From assembly GCF_007845675.1 (NCBI RefSeq), contig NZ_VOBR01000011.1, positions 86,682 to 150,681 on the forward strand: a DNA stretch of 64,000 bases. The letters are read 5' to 3'. This DNA is from Lentzea tibetensis (lineage in GTDB: Bacteria; Actinomycetota; Actinomycetes; Mycobacteriales; Pseudonocardiaceae). Below are positions 24,271-32,151 of this stretch, piece after piece; within the stretch, counting starts at the first letter, position 1, and the number at the start of each line of letters is the position of its first letter. The notes below the pieces were generated by a model. The model was not told the origin of the DNA. It did not search any database and saw nothing but the letters and a program-made list of their open reading frames with translations. Made by a program: the position numbers and the translations under genes.

Positions 24271-25928
24271 GGAAGCTCTGGCTGCTGCCGGGACTCCTCG
24301 CGGCCGCCGCGATGCTGTGGGGCGGCTACGCGGTGTCGGTGCCCGCGCTGGTGCTGAACCTCGCGGTCGGCTGGTCGTTCATCGGCGGTGGGCTCGTGGC
24401 CGCGCGGCGGCGCCCGGAGAGCCGCAGCGGACACCTGATGATCGCCGTCGGGCTCGCGTGGTTCGTGCGCATCGCCGGTGCCGTCGAGAACGACGCCGCG
24501 TTCGCCGTCGGGGTCGCGACGAAGACCCTGTACCTGGCGGTGCTCGGGCACCTGCTGGTCACCTACCCGACCGGGCGGTTCACCGGCCGCTGGCAGCGCG
24601 TCGTGGTGGTCGCGGGCTACCTGCTGACCGTCCCGGTCAACGTCGGGTACCTGCTGCTGACGCCGCTCGAAACGCAGAACATCGTGGTGATCACGGAGAC
24701 CGTGGTGCCGGAGGTTCCGGTGGCCGCGCTCGTCGTGCTGGTCGGCGTGACCGCGCTCGGCCTTGCCCTGCTCGCGTGGCTGCTCAGCAGGTGGCTGCGC
24801 GCGGGCAGCGTGCTGCGGCGCGATCTCGGGCCGGTGGTGTGGGGCGGAGCCGCCATCGTGCTGACCGTCGTCATCACGTACGTGGGTGCGCTGCTGCGGC
24901 TGCCGTCGTCGGTGCAGGTCGTGCTCGCCTGGTCGACCGAGGCGGTGCTGGTCGTGTGGCCGCTCGCCCTGCTGTACGGGTTGCTGCGCACCAGGCTGGA
25001 CCGGTCGGCGGTCGGGGAGCTGATCGTCGAGCTGGGCGCCGGGCTGCCGGACGACCTGCGCGCCGCGCTCGCCCGCACGCTGCACGACCCGACGCTGCAG
25101 ATCGGGTACTGGCGGCCGGAACGGCGGGAGTTCGTGTCCGCGGACGGCGAGGTGCTGCACGGTTCCACCTACCTGGAGAGCAACGGCACGCGGCTCGCAG
25201 TGCTCGTGCACGACCCCGCGCTCGAACCCGAGCTGGTGCGCGCGGTCGCGGCCGGTGCGGCGCTCGCCGTGCAGAACTCGTTGCGGCTGGAGGAGGTCCG
25301 CGCGTCCCGCGCCCGCATCGTCGAGGCCGCCGACGCCGCGCGCCGCCGCGTCGAGCGGGACCTGCACGACGGCGCGCAGCAGCGGCTCGTGTCCGTGATG
25401 CTCGCGCTGCGGCTGGCCCGGTCCACCGACGAACCCGGCGAGCTGCTGGCCGAGGCGCAGGCCGAACTCGGACGGGCGCTGGACGAACTGCGCGAGCTGG
25501 CCCGCGGCATCTACCCCGTGCTGCTCACCGACGCCGGGCTCGGGCCCGCGCTCACGTCGCTGGCGGAACGGTCCGCGGTGCCCGCCCGCGTGCGCGAGGT
25601 GCCCGCGCACCGACTGTCTCCTCTGGCTGAGCACACCTGCTACTTCGTCGTGTCCGAGGCGCTGGCGAACGTCGCCAAGCACGCCCAGGCGCGAGAGGTC
25701 CTCATCTCCGTGCGGTGTGCTGCCGGGACGGTCGTGGTCGAGATCGTCGACGACGGCGTCGGCGGCGCGAACCCGGCGGGCTCCGGTCTGCGCGGGCTCG
25801 ACGACCGCGTCGCCGCTGCCGGCGGGAGGCTCGTCGTGACCAGTCCGGTGGGCGCGGGCACCACCGTACGTGCGGAGTTCCAGGATCTGGGAGAGTCCTT
25901 TGCGGCGTCAGTAGATTCCGATGGGTGA
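24267..25928 (+). CDS. NarL-type sensor histidine kinase with membrane-embedded sensor
   Basis: The 553-residue protein has eight or so N-terminal transmembrane helices (to about residue 245), a short cytoplasmic GAF-like linker, then HisKA_3: the phospho-acceptor is in VERDLHDGAQQRLVSVMLAL near residue 366. The ATPase domain shows an N-box in VVSEALANVAKHAQA and G-boxes in VDDGVGGAN, GSGLRGLDDRV and GAGTTVRAEF. It phosphorylates the adjacent LuxR-type regulator and perhaps the single receiver protein. Overlaps by four bases with genes on both sides (ATGA upstream, GTGA downstream). The signal is unknown. Confidence 0.9.
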   Translation: MRKLWLLPGLLAAAAMLWGGYAVSVPALVLNLAVGWSFIGGGLVAARRRPESRSGHLMIAVGLAWFVRIAGAVENDAAFAVGVATKTLYLAVLGHLLVTYPTGRFTGRWQRVVVVAGYLLTVPVNVGYLLLTPLETQNIVVITETVVPEVPVAALVVLVGVTALGLALLAWLLSRWLRAGSVLRRDLGPVVWGGAAIVLTVVITYVGALLRLPSSVQVVLAWSTEAVLVVWPLALLYGLLRTRLDRSAVGELIVELGAGLPDDLRAALARTLHDPTLQIGYWRPERREFVSADGEVLHGSTYLESNGTRLAVLVHDPALEPELVRAVAAGAALAVQNSLRLEEVRASRARIVEAADAARRRVERDLHDGAQQRLVSVMLALRLARSTDEPGELLAEAQAELGRALDELRELARGIYPVLLTDAGLGPALTSLAERSAVPARVREVPAHRLSPLAEHTCYFVVSEALANVAKHAQAREVLISVRCAAGTVVVEIVDDGVGGANPAGSGLRGLDDRVAAAGGRLVVTSPVGAGTTVRAEFQDLGESFAASVDSDG

Positions 25929-27058
25929 TCACCAGACGCAGCCTGCTCGCGGCGACCGCCGGCGCACTCGCGTTCCACGGCAGCGCGCGTGCTGAACCGG
26001 GTCCGGTCGTGAAACCGCTGCCGCCCGAGTACTTCACCGTGCACGGCACCAACGCCGAGACGCGCTGGGAAGCGCTTTCCGGCGTGGGTGACCTCGTACC
26101 GATCGACCGGTTCTTCGTGCGCAACCACACGCGCACGCCGCTCATCGACGCGCAGACGTGGCGGCTGGAGCTGCACGGCACCGGACTGCGCAGGCCGCTC
26201 TCGTTGAACTACCGGGAGTTGCGCGCGCTGCCGTCGTGCACCGTCGACGCGGTCATCCAGTGCGCGGGCAACGGCCGCAGCCTCTACGCGAGCCAGCAGG
26301 GCCAGGCGGTGTCCGGCACGCCGTGGAAGCTCGGCGCGGTCGGCCTCGCGCGGTGGCGCGGCGTGAAGCTCTCGACGTTGCTGCGGCTCGCCGGGGTCCG
26401 GCGGGACGCGGTGGACGTGCTGCCGGTCGGGCTCGACCCCGAGTACGTGACCGGTGGCGTGAACCTCGGCCGGGTGCGGCGGCCGTTGCCGGTCGCGAAG
26501 GCGCTCGACGACGTGCTGGTGGCGTACGAGATGAACGGCGAGCGGCTGCCGCCCGACCACGGGTTTCCCGCACGGCTGGTGGTGCCGGGGTGGATCGGGA
26601 TCGCGAGCATCAAGTGGCTCGGGTCGATCGAGGTGGCGACCACGCCGCTGTCGTCGCCGTGGAACACCCAGTACTACCGGATGATCGGGCCGGACTACCC
26701 GGCCGACGGGACGCTGGTGACCACCCAGGTCACCAAGAGCGCGTTCGAGCTGGCCTGGGGAGCCGCGCTGCCGGTCGGGCGGCACGTGCTGACCGGGCGG
26801 TCGTGGTCACCGGACGGGCGGGTCCGGCGGGTGGACGTGAGCGTCGACGGCGTGACGTGGCGGCGCGCCCGTCCCACGTCCTCCGGGCGCGGCTGGCTGC
26901 GGTGGCAGGTGCCGTGGCACGCGGAAACACCTGGTCAGCACGTTCTGCGGGCGCGGGCGACGGACGGTGCCGGGCAGGCGCAGCCGGACGTGGCGCCGTA
27001 CAACACGCAGGGCTACCTTTTCGGCGCGGTGGCCAGGCATCCGGTCACCGTGGCGTGA
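25925..27058 (+). CDS. Sulfite oxidase-family molybdopterin oxidoreductase, Tat-exported
   Basis: The 377-residue protein opens with a twin-arginine signal (ITRRSLLAATAGALAFHG). The molybdopterin domain includes VDAVIQCAGNGRSLY, whose cysteine should bind molybdenum, and PVGLDPEYVTGG and YEMNGERLPPDHGFPARLVV given as two stretches; PGWIGIASIKWLGSIEV is also typical. A C-terminal Mo-co dimerisation domain (about residues 260-377) ends the protein. It likely oxidises sulfite or reduces a sulfoxide or oxidised sulfur compound outside the membrane. The GTG start overlaps the histidine-kinase stop (GTGA), so enzyme and regulator are produced together. It overlaps the convergent GntR gene by 14 bp. 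Confidence 0.85.
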   Translation: MITRRSLLAATAGALAFHGSARAEPGPVVKPLPPEYFTVHGTNAETRWEALSGVGDLVPIDRFFVRNHTRTPLIDAQTWRLELHGTGLRRPLSLNYRELRALPSCTVDAVIQCAGNGRSLYASQQGQAVSGTPWKLGAVGLARWRGVKLSTLLRLAGVRRDAVDVLPVGLDPEYVTGGVNLGRVRRPLPVAKALDDVLVAYEMNGERLPPDHGFPARLVVPGWIGIASIKWLGSIEVATTPLSSPWNTQYYRMIGPDYPADGTLVTTQVTKSAFELAWGAALPVGRHVLTGRSWSPDGRVRRVDVSVDGVTWRRARPTSSGRGWLRWQVPWHAETPGQHVLRARATDGAGQAQPDVAPYNTQGYLFGAVARHPVTVA

Positions 27059-27749
27059 TGGTGCGTGCGCGATCGAGATCCTCGCCTGACTTGTCGACCA
27101 GCGCCCGCATGGCGGCGCACGCGGCGTCCGCGTCGTGCGCGGCCACGGCGTCGAACACCGCGCGGTGACTGGGCACGGGGTCCTCGTCGGGGCTGTTGCC
27201 GTGCACGAGCTTGTCCCGCTCGACCAGCCCGATGGCGATGATCCGCTCCACCTGCATGAGGAACACGTTGTGCGTGGCCGCCATGAGCAGCCGGTGGAAG
27301 TCGAGGTCCGCGGTGACCGTCGCGGCCAGGTCGCGCGCGGACGCCATGCGGTCCAGCGCGTCGGAGAGCGCGGTGAGCTCGGCGGGCGTGGCGCGGGTGG
27401 CGGCCAGCCGGGCGGCGGCGGGTTCGACGATCACCCGCATCTCGGTCAGCTCGTCGAACAGGCTGTGGCCCGAGTCGGCCGCTGTCTGCCAGCGCATGAC
27501 GTCCGTGTCGAGCAGGTTCCACGACGTGCGCGGCTGGACGAACGTGCCGCGCTTCTGGCGCGCGTCGATCATTCCCTTGGCCGCCAGCACTTTCAGCGCC
27601 TCGCGCAGCGCGGTGAGGCTGACGTCGAGCTCGCGGCGCAGGCCGGGGAGGTCGAGCGTGTCGCCCTCGCCGATCTCGTTGGAGAGGATACGGCTCGCCA
27701 GCGCCTCGACCGTCTGGCCGTGCACGCCCCGCGGCAGCTTCTGCGTCAT
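27045..27749 (-). CDS. dgoR: GntR/FadR-family regulator, probable galactonate repressor
   Basis: The 234-residue protein has an N-terminal winged helix (TVEALASRILSNEIGEGD, LRRELDVSLTALREALKVLA, KGMIDARQKRGTFVQP) and a FadR C-terminal all-helical ligand domain with metal-binding His/Asp positions (DLDFHRLLMAATHN, PSHRAVFDAVAAHD). WNLLDTDVMRW at residues 75-85 is typical of DgoR-like members. It is the last gene of the leftward aldolase-kinase group, and a palindrome that recurs at the divergent promoter lies directly before it. I infer it represses the galactonate genes and is released by galactonate. Confidence 0.8.
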   Translation of the reverse strand: MTQKLPRGVHGQTVEALASRILSNEIGEGDTLDLPGLRRELDVSLTALREALKVLAAKGMIDARQKRGTFVQPRTSWNLLDTDVMRWQTAADSGHSLFDELTEMRVIVEPAAARLAATRATPAELTALSDALDRMASARDLAATVTADLDFHRLLMAATHNVFLMQVERIIAIGLVERDKLVHGNSPDEDPVPSHRAVFDAVAAHDADAACAAMRALVDKSGEDLDRARTITPR

Positions 27750-27768
27750 GCGCCGATTCTACGACACG

Positions 27769-27781
27769 TCATAAATTATGA
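27769..27781. promoter_or_regulatory. Candidate GntR operator before the regulator gene
   Basis: TCATAA-A-TTATGA is a perfect palindrome with 6-bp arms, 20 bp upstream of the GntR start and overlapping the aldolase stop codon. Its core CATAAATTA is repeated exactly at 29318-29326 in the divergent kinase/SDR promoter region, which supports a shared operator. Confidence 0.6.
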
Positions 27782-28381
27782 ATTAACCTCGTGTGTCCTG
27801 ATGAGGGTGCGGATGGTGTCGATCGGGGTGCGGGCGAGGGCTGAGCCCACTCCGCACGCGACCGCGCCCGCCGCCAGCCACGCGGACACCTCCTCGGGTG
27901 CGATGCCACCGGTCGGCACGAGCGGCGCGTGGGGGAGTGCGGCGCGGACGTCCTGGACCCAGCGCGGAGTGGGCGCCGGGAACACCTTCACCGCGTCGGC
28001 ACCGGCTTCGAGCGCGTGCACGATCTCGGTGACCGTCGCGGCACCGGGCAACGCGGCCGCGCCGTGCCGGTGCGCGGCGCGGATGACCGACGGCTCCAGG
28101 TTGGGCGAGACGAGGAACCGGGCGCCCGCGCGGATCGCGAGCACCGCGGACGTCTCATCGAGCACGGTGCCCGCGCCGATCGTGGCCCGCGGGTAGGTGC
28201 GGCTCAGGAACTCGATGGCCGCCAGCGCGCCGGGGTTGGTGAGCGGCAGCTCGAGCGACGTGATGCCCGCGTCCAGCAGCGGGACGGCCGCCTCGATCGC
28301 GAGGTCCGTCGACGGCGTGCGGACGATCGCGATGATGCCCTGCCGCAGCACGGCACTCGTGATCTCCCAGCGGAAACTCAT
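27776..28381 (-). CDS. dgoA: 2-keto-3-deoxy-6-phosphogalactonate/gluconate aldolase
   Basis: The 201-residue class I aldolase matches the KDPG/KDPGal aldolase (Eda/DgoA) family: GIIAIVRTPSTD, ITSLELPLTNPGAL with the catalytic Glu, IGAGTVLDE, FLVSPNLEPSVI, ALPGAATVTEIVHALEAGAD, and the Schiff-base lysine in DAVKVFPA, then LVPTGGIAPEEV. It should split 2-keto-3-deoxy-6-phosphogalactonate to pyruvate and glyceraldehyde 3-phosphate. ATG overlaps the kinase stop by four bases (ATGA), so the last two steps of the pathway are translated together. Confidence 0.85.
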   Translation of the reverse strand: MSFRWEITSAVLRQGIIAIVRTPSTDLAIEAAVPLLDAGITSLELPLTNPGALAAIEFLSRTYPRATIGAGTVLDETSAVLAIRAGARFLVSPNLEPSVIRAAHRHGAAALPGAATVTEIVHALEAGADAVKVFPAPTPRWVQDVRAALPHAPLVPTGGIAPEEVSAWLAAGAVACGVGSALARTPIDTIRTLIRTHEVNS

Positions 28382-29292
28382 CGGTCCACGTCCTCGCCTC
28401 CGTGCGGGCGGTCGGGCAGTCCCTCGATGTCCGTCACGGCGCCGACGACCAGCGCGGCCGACGCGACTCCTTGGCGCAGCGCGGTTTCCGGGGTCGCGCC
28501 GCGCAGCCACATCGACAGGTAGCCGGACGTGAGCGCGTCACCGGCGCCGACCGGGTCGACGACCCGCGTCGCCATCGTGTCGAGCCGCCACGCGCCGGCC
28601 GCGGTCACGACCTCCGCGCTGCGGTCGCGGTGCTTCACGACGACCGCGCTCGCGCCGCCGTCGAGCAGCTCGCCGACGGACGTCTCGGCGACGTCCAGCT
28701 CGTCGGATCCGGTGAACACCAGGTCGGCGCGTGAGATCAGCGGGGCCAAGGCTTCGCGCCACTGCTCGGTGGTGCCGAGCTTGCGGCGGACGTTCGGGTC
28801 GAACGAGATCGTGGCGCCTTCCGAGCGGGCCAGGTCGAACAGTTCCGCGACGGCTTCCCGCGCGCCGGGCGAGAGCATCGCGGTGATCCCGGAGACGTGC
28901 ACGAGCCGTGCCCCGTCGAGACCGGCCGACCGCACGTAGCCGGCCGACAACCCGCAGGCGGCCGAGCCCGCCCGCTCGTAGCGGACCTCGATCGGGCGGC
29001 CGGCGTGGCTGTCCCGCAACAGCAGTCCGGTGTACCGCTCGGAATCGCGTTCCACCGCGGAGGTGTCGACGTTCTCCGACCGCAGCACGGACAGCACGGC
29101 CTCACCGGACGAGTCGGCGCCGAGCCTGCTCAGCCACCGCACCCGGTGCCCGAGTCTGGCCAGCCCGACGGCCACGTTCGACTCCGCGCCCGCCACGCAG
29201 GCGTGGAACGTCCTCGCGCGGCGCAGTGCCACGCCGTGCTCGGCGACCAGCAGGTGCATCGCCTCGCCGAGCGTCACGACCTCGGTGCTCAT
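28378..29292 (-). CDS. PfkB-family sugar kinase, probable 2-keto-3-deoxygalactonate/gluconate kinase
   Basis: The 304-residue protein has the PfkB (ribokinase) layout: MSTEVVTLGEAMHLLVAE at the start, the substrate-binding GAESNVAVGLARLGHRV, the PfkB-1-like segment, FDPNVRRKLG, and the C-terminal anion-hole signature VVDPVGAGDALTSGYLSM with the catalytic Asp. In this setting it should phosphorylate 2-keto-3-deoxy-galactonate with ATP, replacing the unrelated DgoK. The ATG read from 29292 starts the gene; the aldolase gene overlaps its end. It is divergent from the SDR-dehydratase genes. Confidence 0.85.
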   Translation of the reverse strand: MSTEVVTLGEAMHLLVAEHGVALRRARTFHACVAGAESNVAVGLARLGHRVRWLSRLGADSSGEAVLSVLRSENVDTSAVERDSERYTGLLLRDSHAGRPIEVRYERAGSAACGLSAGYVRSAGLDGARLVHVSGITAMLSPGAREAVAELFDLARSEGATISFDPNVRRKLGTTEQWREALAPLISRADLVFTGSDELDVAETSVGELLDGGASAVVVKHRDRSAEVVTAAGAWRLDTMATRVVDPVGAGDALTSGYLSMWLRGATPETALRQGVASAALVVGAVTDIEGLPDRPHGGEDVDR

Positions 29293-29317
29293 CGCGGCCC
29301 AGCGTACATGCCTACGG

Positions 29318-29333
29318 CATAAATTAGTATTTA
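29318..29333. promoter_or_regulatory. Candidate GntR operator in the divergent galactonate promoter
   Basis: The 9-mer CATAAATTA (29318-29326), identical to one at 27770-27778, is joined to an inverted repeat TAAAT-TAGT-ATTTA (29320-29333). It lies in an AT-rich patch about 26 bp before the kinase start, next to TTGACA (29337-29342), a consensus -35 facing the SDR gene, although I see no convincing -10 at the right distance. Confidence 0.6.
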
Positions 29334-29391
29334 ATCTTGACATTGCTGGTGTGGGCCGAGCAGGCTGCATGCATGTCCACTCGCCACCAGC

Positions 29392-29408
29392 GCGCGTCCA
29401 CAGTGGAC
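29392..29408. promoter_or_regulatory. 17-bp perfect palindrome upstream of the SDR gene
   Basis: GCGTCCAC-A-GTGGACGC, 8-bp arms with one central base, 39 bp before the ATG at 29448. The core GTCCACNGTGGAC also appears inside genes at 42659-42671 and 50384-50396, so it may be a common sequence word in this genome rather than a dedicated operator. Confidence 0.35.
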
Positions 29409-29447
29409 GCTGGTGCACCAGAACTCGCTGTGACGTGAGGAGAAGCG

Positions 29448-30151
29448 ATGCGCTGTGCGGTCGTGACCGGTGCGGTGTCGGGGATCGGTGCCGCCACTGC
29501 GGCGCGGCTGACCGACGACGGGTGGGCCGTCGTCGGGGTCGACGTGGCCGCGGGCGCCGACGTGCGCGGTGACGTCAGCGACGAGGCCACGTGGGTGTCC
29601 GTGCTCGCGCTGGCCGAGGAGCGTGCGGGAGGCGTGGACGCGTTGGTGAGCAACGCTTTCACCATGACCGTCGCGCCGCTCGGCGAGACGAGCAGGGACG
29701 AGTGGGACCGGCAGCTCGCGGTCAACCTCGGCGGCGCGTTCCTCGGTGCGCGCGCGTGCCTGCCGTCGCTGACCGAGCGCACGGGCTCGATCGTGCTGGT
29801 GTCGTCCGTGCACGCGCACTTCGGGCTGCCCGGTCACGGCGCGTACGCCGCGACGAAGGGCGGTCTGGTGTCGCTGGGACGGCAGCTGGCCGTCGAGTAC
29901 GCGCCTGCCGTCCGGGTGAACACGGTGTCGCCCGGCCCGATTCTCACGCCATTGTGGGACGACATCGGCGAGGCCGACCGGGAACGCAGCGTGCGCGCCA
30001 CACCGGCGGGCAGGCTCGGCGACCCGGCCGAGGTGGCGTCGGTGATCGCGTTCCTGCTGTCACCGGCCGCGTCGTTCGTGACGGGCGCCGAGCTCGTCGT
30101 CGACGGCGGCTGGTCGGCCGCCAAGGACGCAGCACGAGGGGGCTTCGTTGA
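29448..30151 (+). CDS. Short-chain dehydrogenase/reductase, frame altered at its 3' end
   Basis: The SDR core is complete: cofactor loop VVTGAVSGIGAAT, LVSNAF in place of NNAG, catalytic Ser in VLVSSVHAHF, YAATK (Tyr-x-x-x-Lys), and the normal C-terminal GAELVVDGGWSAAKDA. As read, the frame has no stop here and runs on to 30515, through 368 bp of the dehydratase gene in the wrong frame. One extra G in the GGGGG run at 30138-30142 would place a TGA at 30149-30151, overlapping the TTG start of the next gene, which is the spacing seen elsewhere in this window. I therefore give the probable original extent. Its substrate is probably a sugar such as galactose or a related polyol. Confidence 0.7.
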
Positions 30152-31293
30152 AGATCACCGGTATCGAGACGTTCCTGGTCGCACCGCGCTGGCTGTTCCT
30201 GAAGGTGAGCACCGACGAGGGCGTCAGCGGCTGGGGCGAGCCGGTGGTGGAGGGCCGCGCGGAGACCGTGCGCGCGGCCGTGCACGAGCTGGCCGACCTC
30301 GTGGTCGGGCAGGACCCGCTGCGCATCGAGGACCACTGGCAGGTGTTGCGGCGCGGCGGTTTCTACCGCGGCGGGCCGGTGCTCTCCAGTGCGCTGTCCG
30401 GCTACGACCACGCGCTGTGGGACATCGCGGGCAAGGTGCGCGGCGTGCCCGTGCACGAGCTGCTCGGCGGCCCGGTGCGCGACCGGGTGCGGGTGTACTC
30501 GTGGGTCGGTGGTGACCGTCCGGTCGACGTGCACGAGGCCGTCTCCGCGCGTGTGGAGGCCGGGTTCACCGCGGTGAAGATGAACGTGTCCGGCGAGATG
30601 AACGCGATCGCCACACCCCGCGAGGCGGACGCGGTGCTGGCTCGCGCCCGGCAGGCGCGCGAGGCGCTCGGCCCGGACCGCGACCTCGCGATCGACTTCC
30701 ACGGCCGCGTGTCACCGGCTATGGCGCGACGGCTGGTGCGGATGCTCGAGGAGGTGCAGCCGATGTTCGTCGAGGAACCGGTCGTGCCGGAGGTCCAGGG
30801 CGACGTGCTGGCGTCCGTGGTGTCGGCGAGCACCGTCCCGATCGCGACGGGGGAGCGGCTGTACTCGCGGTGGGACTTCAAGCCGGTGCTGGACGCGGGC
30901 GTCGCCGTCGTGCAGCCCGATCCGTCGCACGCGGGCGGCATTTCGGAACTGCGCCGCATCGCCGCGCTCGCCGAGGTCTACGGCGCCTCGCTCGCGCCGC
31001 ACTGCCCGCTGGGGCCGATCTCGCTCGCCGCGAGCCTGCAGGTCGCGTTCGTGACGCCGAACTTCCTGATCCAGGAGCAGAGCGCGGGCATGCACTACCA
31101 CGGCGGTGTCGAGCCGGAGTACCTCGTGGACGCCTCGGTCTTCCGGTTCACCGACGGTTTCGTCGGCAGGCCGACCGGTCCGGGACTCGGCATCGAGGTC
31201 GACGAAGCGGTCGTGCGGAGGGCCGCCGAGGTCGGTCACGCGTGGCGCTCGCCGGTGTGGCGTCATGAGGACGGTGGCTTCGCGGAGTGGTGA
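30148..31293 (+). CDS. dgoD: D-galactonate dehydratase (enolase superfamily, MR subgroup)
   Basis: The 381-residue protein closely follows DgoD: MKITGIETFLVAPRWLFLKV, then FYRGGPVLSSALSGYDHALW, the metal ligands in AIDFHGRVSPAMA, FVEEPVVPE and ATGERLYSRW, the segment QPDPSHAGGISELRRIA, the catalytic histidine in LAPHCPLGPISLAA, and FLIQEQSAGMHYHGG. It dehydrates D-galactonate to 2-keto-3-deoxygalactonate. The start is TTG, preceded by GAGGGGG at proper spacing. It shares a control region with the divergent kinase-aldolase genes. No transporter for the sugar acid is seen nearby. Confidence 0.9.
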   Translation: MKITGIETFLVAPRWLFLKVSTDEGVSGWGEPVVEGRAETVRAAVHELADLVVGQDPLRIEDHWQVLRRGGFYRGGPVLSSALSGYDHALWDIAGKVRGVPVHELLGGPVRDRVRVYSWVGGDRPVDVHEAVSARVEAGFTAVKMNVSGEMNAIATPREADAVLARARQAREALGPDRDLAIDFHGRVSPAMARRLVRMLEEVQPMFVEEPVVPEVQGDVLASVVSASTVPIATGERLYSRWDFKPVLDAGVAVVQPDPSHAGGISELRRIAALAEVYGASLAPHCPLGPISLAASLQVAFVTPNFLIQEQSAGMHYHGGVEPEYLVDASVFRFTDGFVGRPTGPGLGIEVDEAVVRRAAEVGHAWRSPVWRHEDGGFAEW

Positions 31294-31389
31294 CCTGCGC
31301 CGTTGGTTGGTGGTCTAGTCCGATCTGAACCCGTTCTGTTACCCGTCCGTAGTCCGACGTGAGACACCGGAACGATCAGAGGAGACCAC

Positions 31390-32094
31390 ATGGGCGGACG
31401 CGCTCGACACCGCAAGCCCGCCGTTATCGGTGCTGGCGCAATGCTGGTCATCGCCGCGGCAGTTGCCGGCTTCACGGCCTTCGGCGGGACGGACAGCCAG
31501 GCCGCGGAGAGCTGCGGCGGGCTGGACACCGCGCTGCAGAACAACCTGAACTTCATAGCCGGCCAGAAGGCCAACCCCGACGCGCTGTCCGAGGCGAGGA
31601 TCGCCAACCGGCAGGCCGTCGTCGATCTGATCCAGCAGCGTCGCGCTGCCGCCGGGTGCGCCGGTGAGGTCGCGGCTGAGGATCAGGGCAAGGCCAAGGG
31701 CAAGGACAAGGCCGCGGACAAGGCGGCTGACAAGGCCGACAAGGCCGCGGGCAAGGCCGCCGACAAGGCGGACAAGGCGGCGGACGACGCCGCTGCGGAA
31801 GACGATGCTGCTGCGGACGATGCCGCGGCGGGCGATGCCAAGGGCGGCCAGCAGGTCTGCAACGGCTCGACCGTGACGCTGTCCGGCGAGGGCGGCGCTC
31901 CGGCCGCCTCGAGCAACCAGTTCCCGGCAGGCACCACCTTGAAGGTGACCAACCTGGACAACAACAAGTCCACGACGGTCAAGGTCACCTCGGTGTCCGG
32001 CAGCTGTGCGCTGCTCAACAACGCGGCCTTCGAACAGGTTCGCGAGCCGGGCAAGCTCCTGATCCGGCGCGCCAAGATCGAGAAGATCGGCTGA
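31390..32094 (+). CDS. Secreted protein with Lys/Ala/Asp repeat linker and DPBB-like C-terminal domain
   Basis: The 234-residue protein has a signal peptide or anchor (AGAMLVIAAAVAGFTAF), a helical cysteine-containing domain (SCGGLDTALQNNLNFIAG), a low-complexity linker of KAADKADKA-type repeats (about residues 97-150, rich in K, A and D), and a C-terminal beta domain. The last part, FPAGTTLKVTNLDNNKSTTV, VKVTSVSGSCALLNNAAFEQ and PGKLLIRRAKIEKIG, resembles the RlpA-like double-psi beta-barrel (GTxVxVTNLxNGxxxxVxV) but lacks the catalytic Asp/His signature I expect. It is probably an envelope protein; function unknown. A strong terminator follows at 32109. Confidence 0.7.
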   Translation: MGGRARHRKPAVIGAGAMLVIAAAVAGFTAFGGTDSQAAESCGGLDTALQNNLNFIAGQKANPDALSEARIANRQAVVDLIQQRRAAAGCAGEVAAEDQGKAKGKDKAADKAADKADKAAGKAADKADKAADDAAAEDDAAADDAAAGDAKGGQQVCNGSTVTLSGEGGAPAASSNQFPAGTTLKVTNLDNNKSTTVKVTSVSGSCALLNNAAFEQVREPGKLLIRRAKIEKIG

Positions 32095-32108
32095 GTTCCT
32101 CTTGCGAG

Positions 32109-32141
32109 GGCCGTGCACCGGGAACTTCCCGGTGCACGGCC
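32109..32141. terminator. Bidirectional terminator hairpin
   Basis: A perfect 16-bp stem (GGCCGTGCACCGGGAA, one central C, TTCCCGGTGCACGGCC) lies exactly between two convergent genes whose stops are at 32094 and 32152. The U-tract is weak, which is usual for high-GC genomes. Confidence 0.85.
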
Positions 32142-32151
32142 TGTTTCGCGG

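Noticed and set aside
31683-31876. KAADKADKA-coding direct repeats considered as a tandem repeat or CRISPR-like array
   Set aside because: The repeats are short, imperfect and in frame within a secreted protein; there are no spacers.
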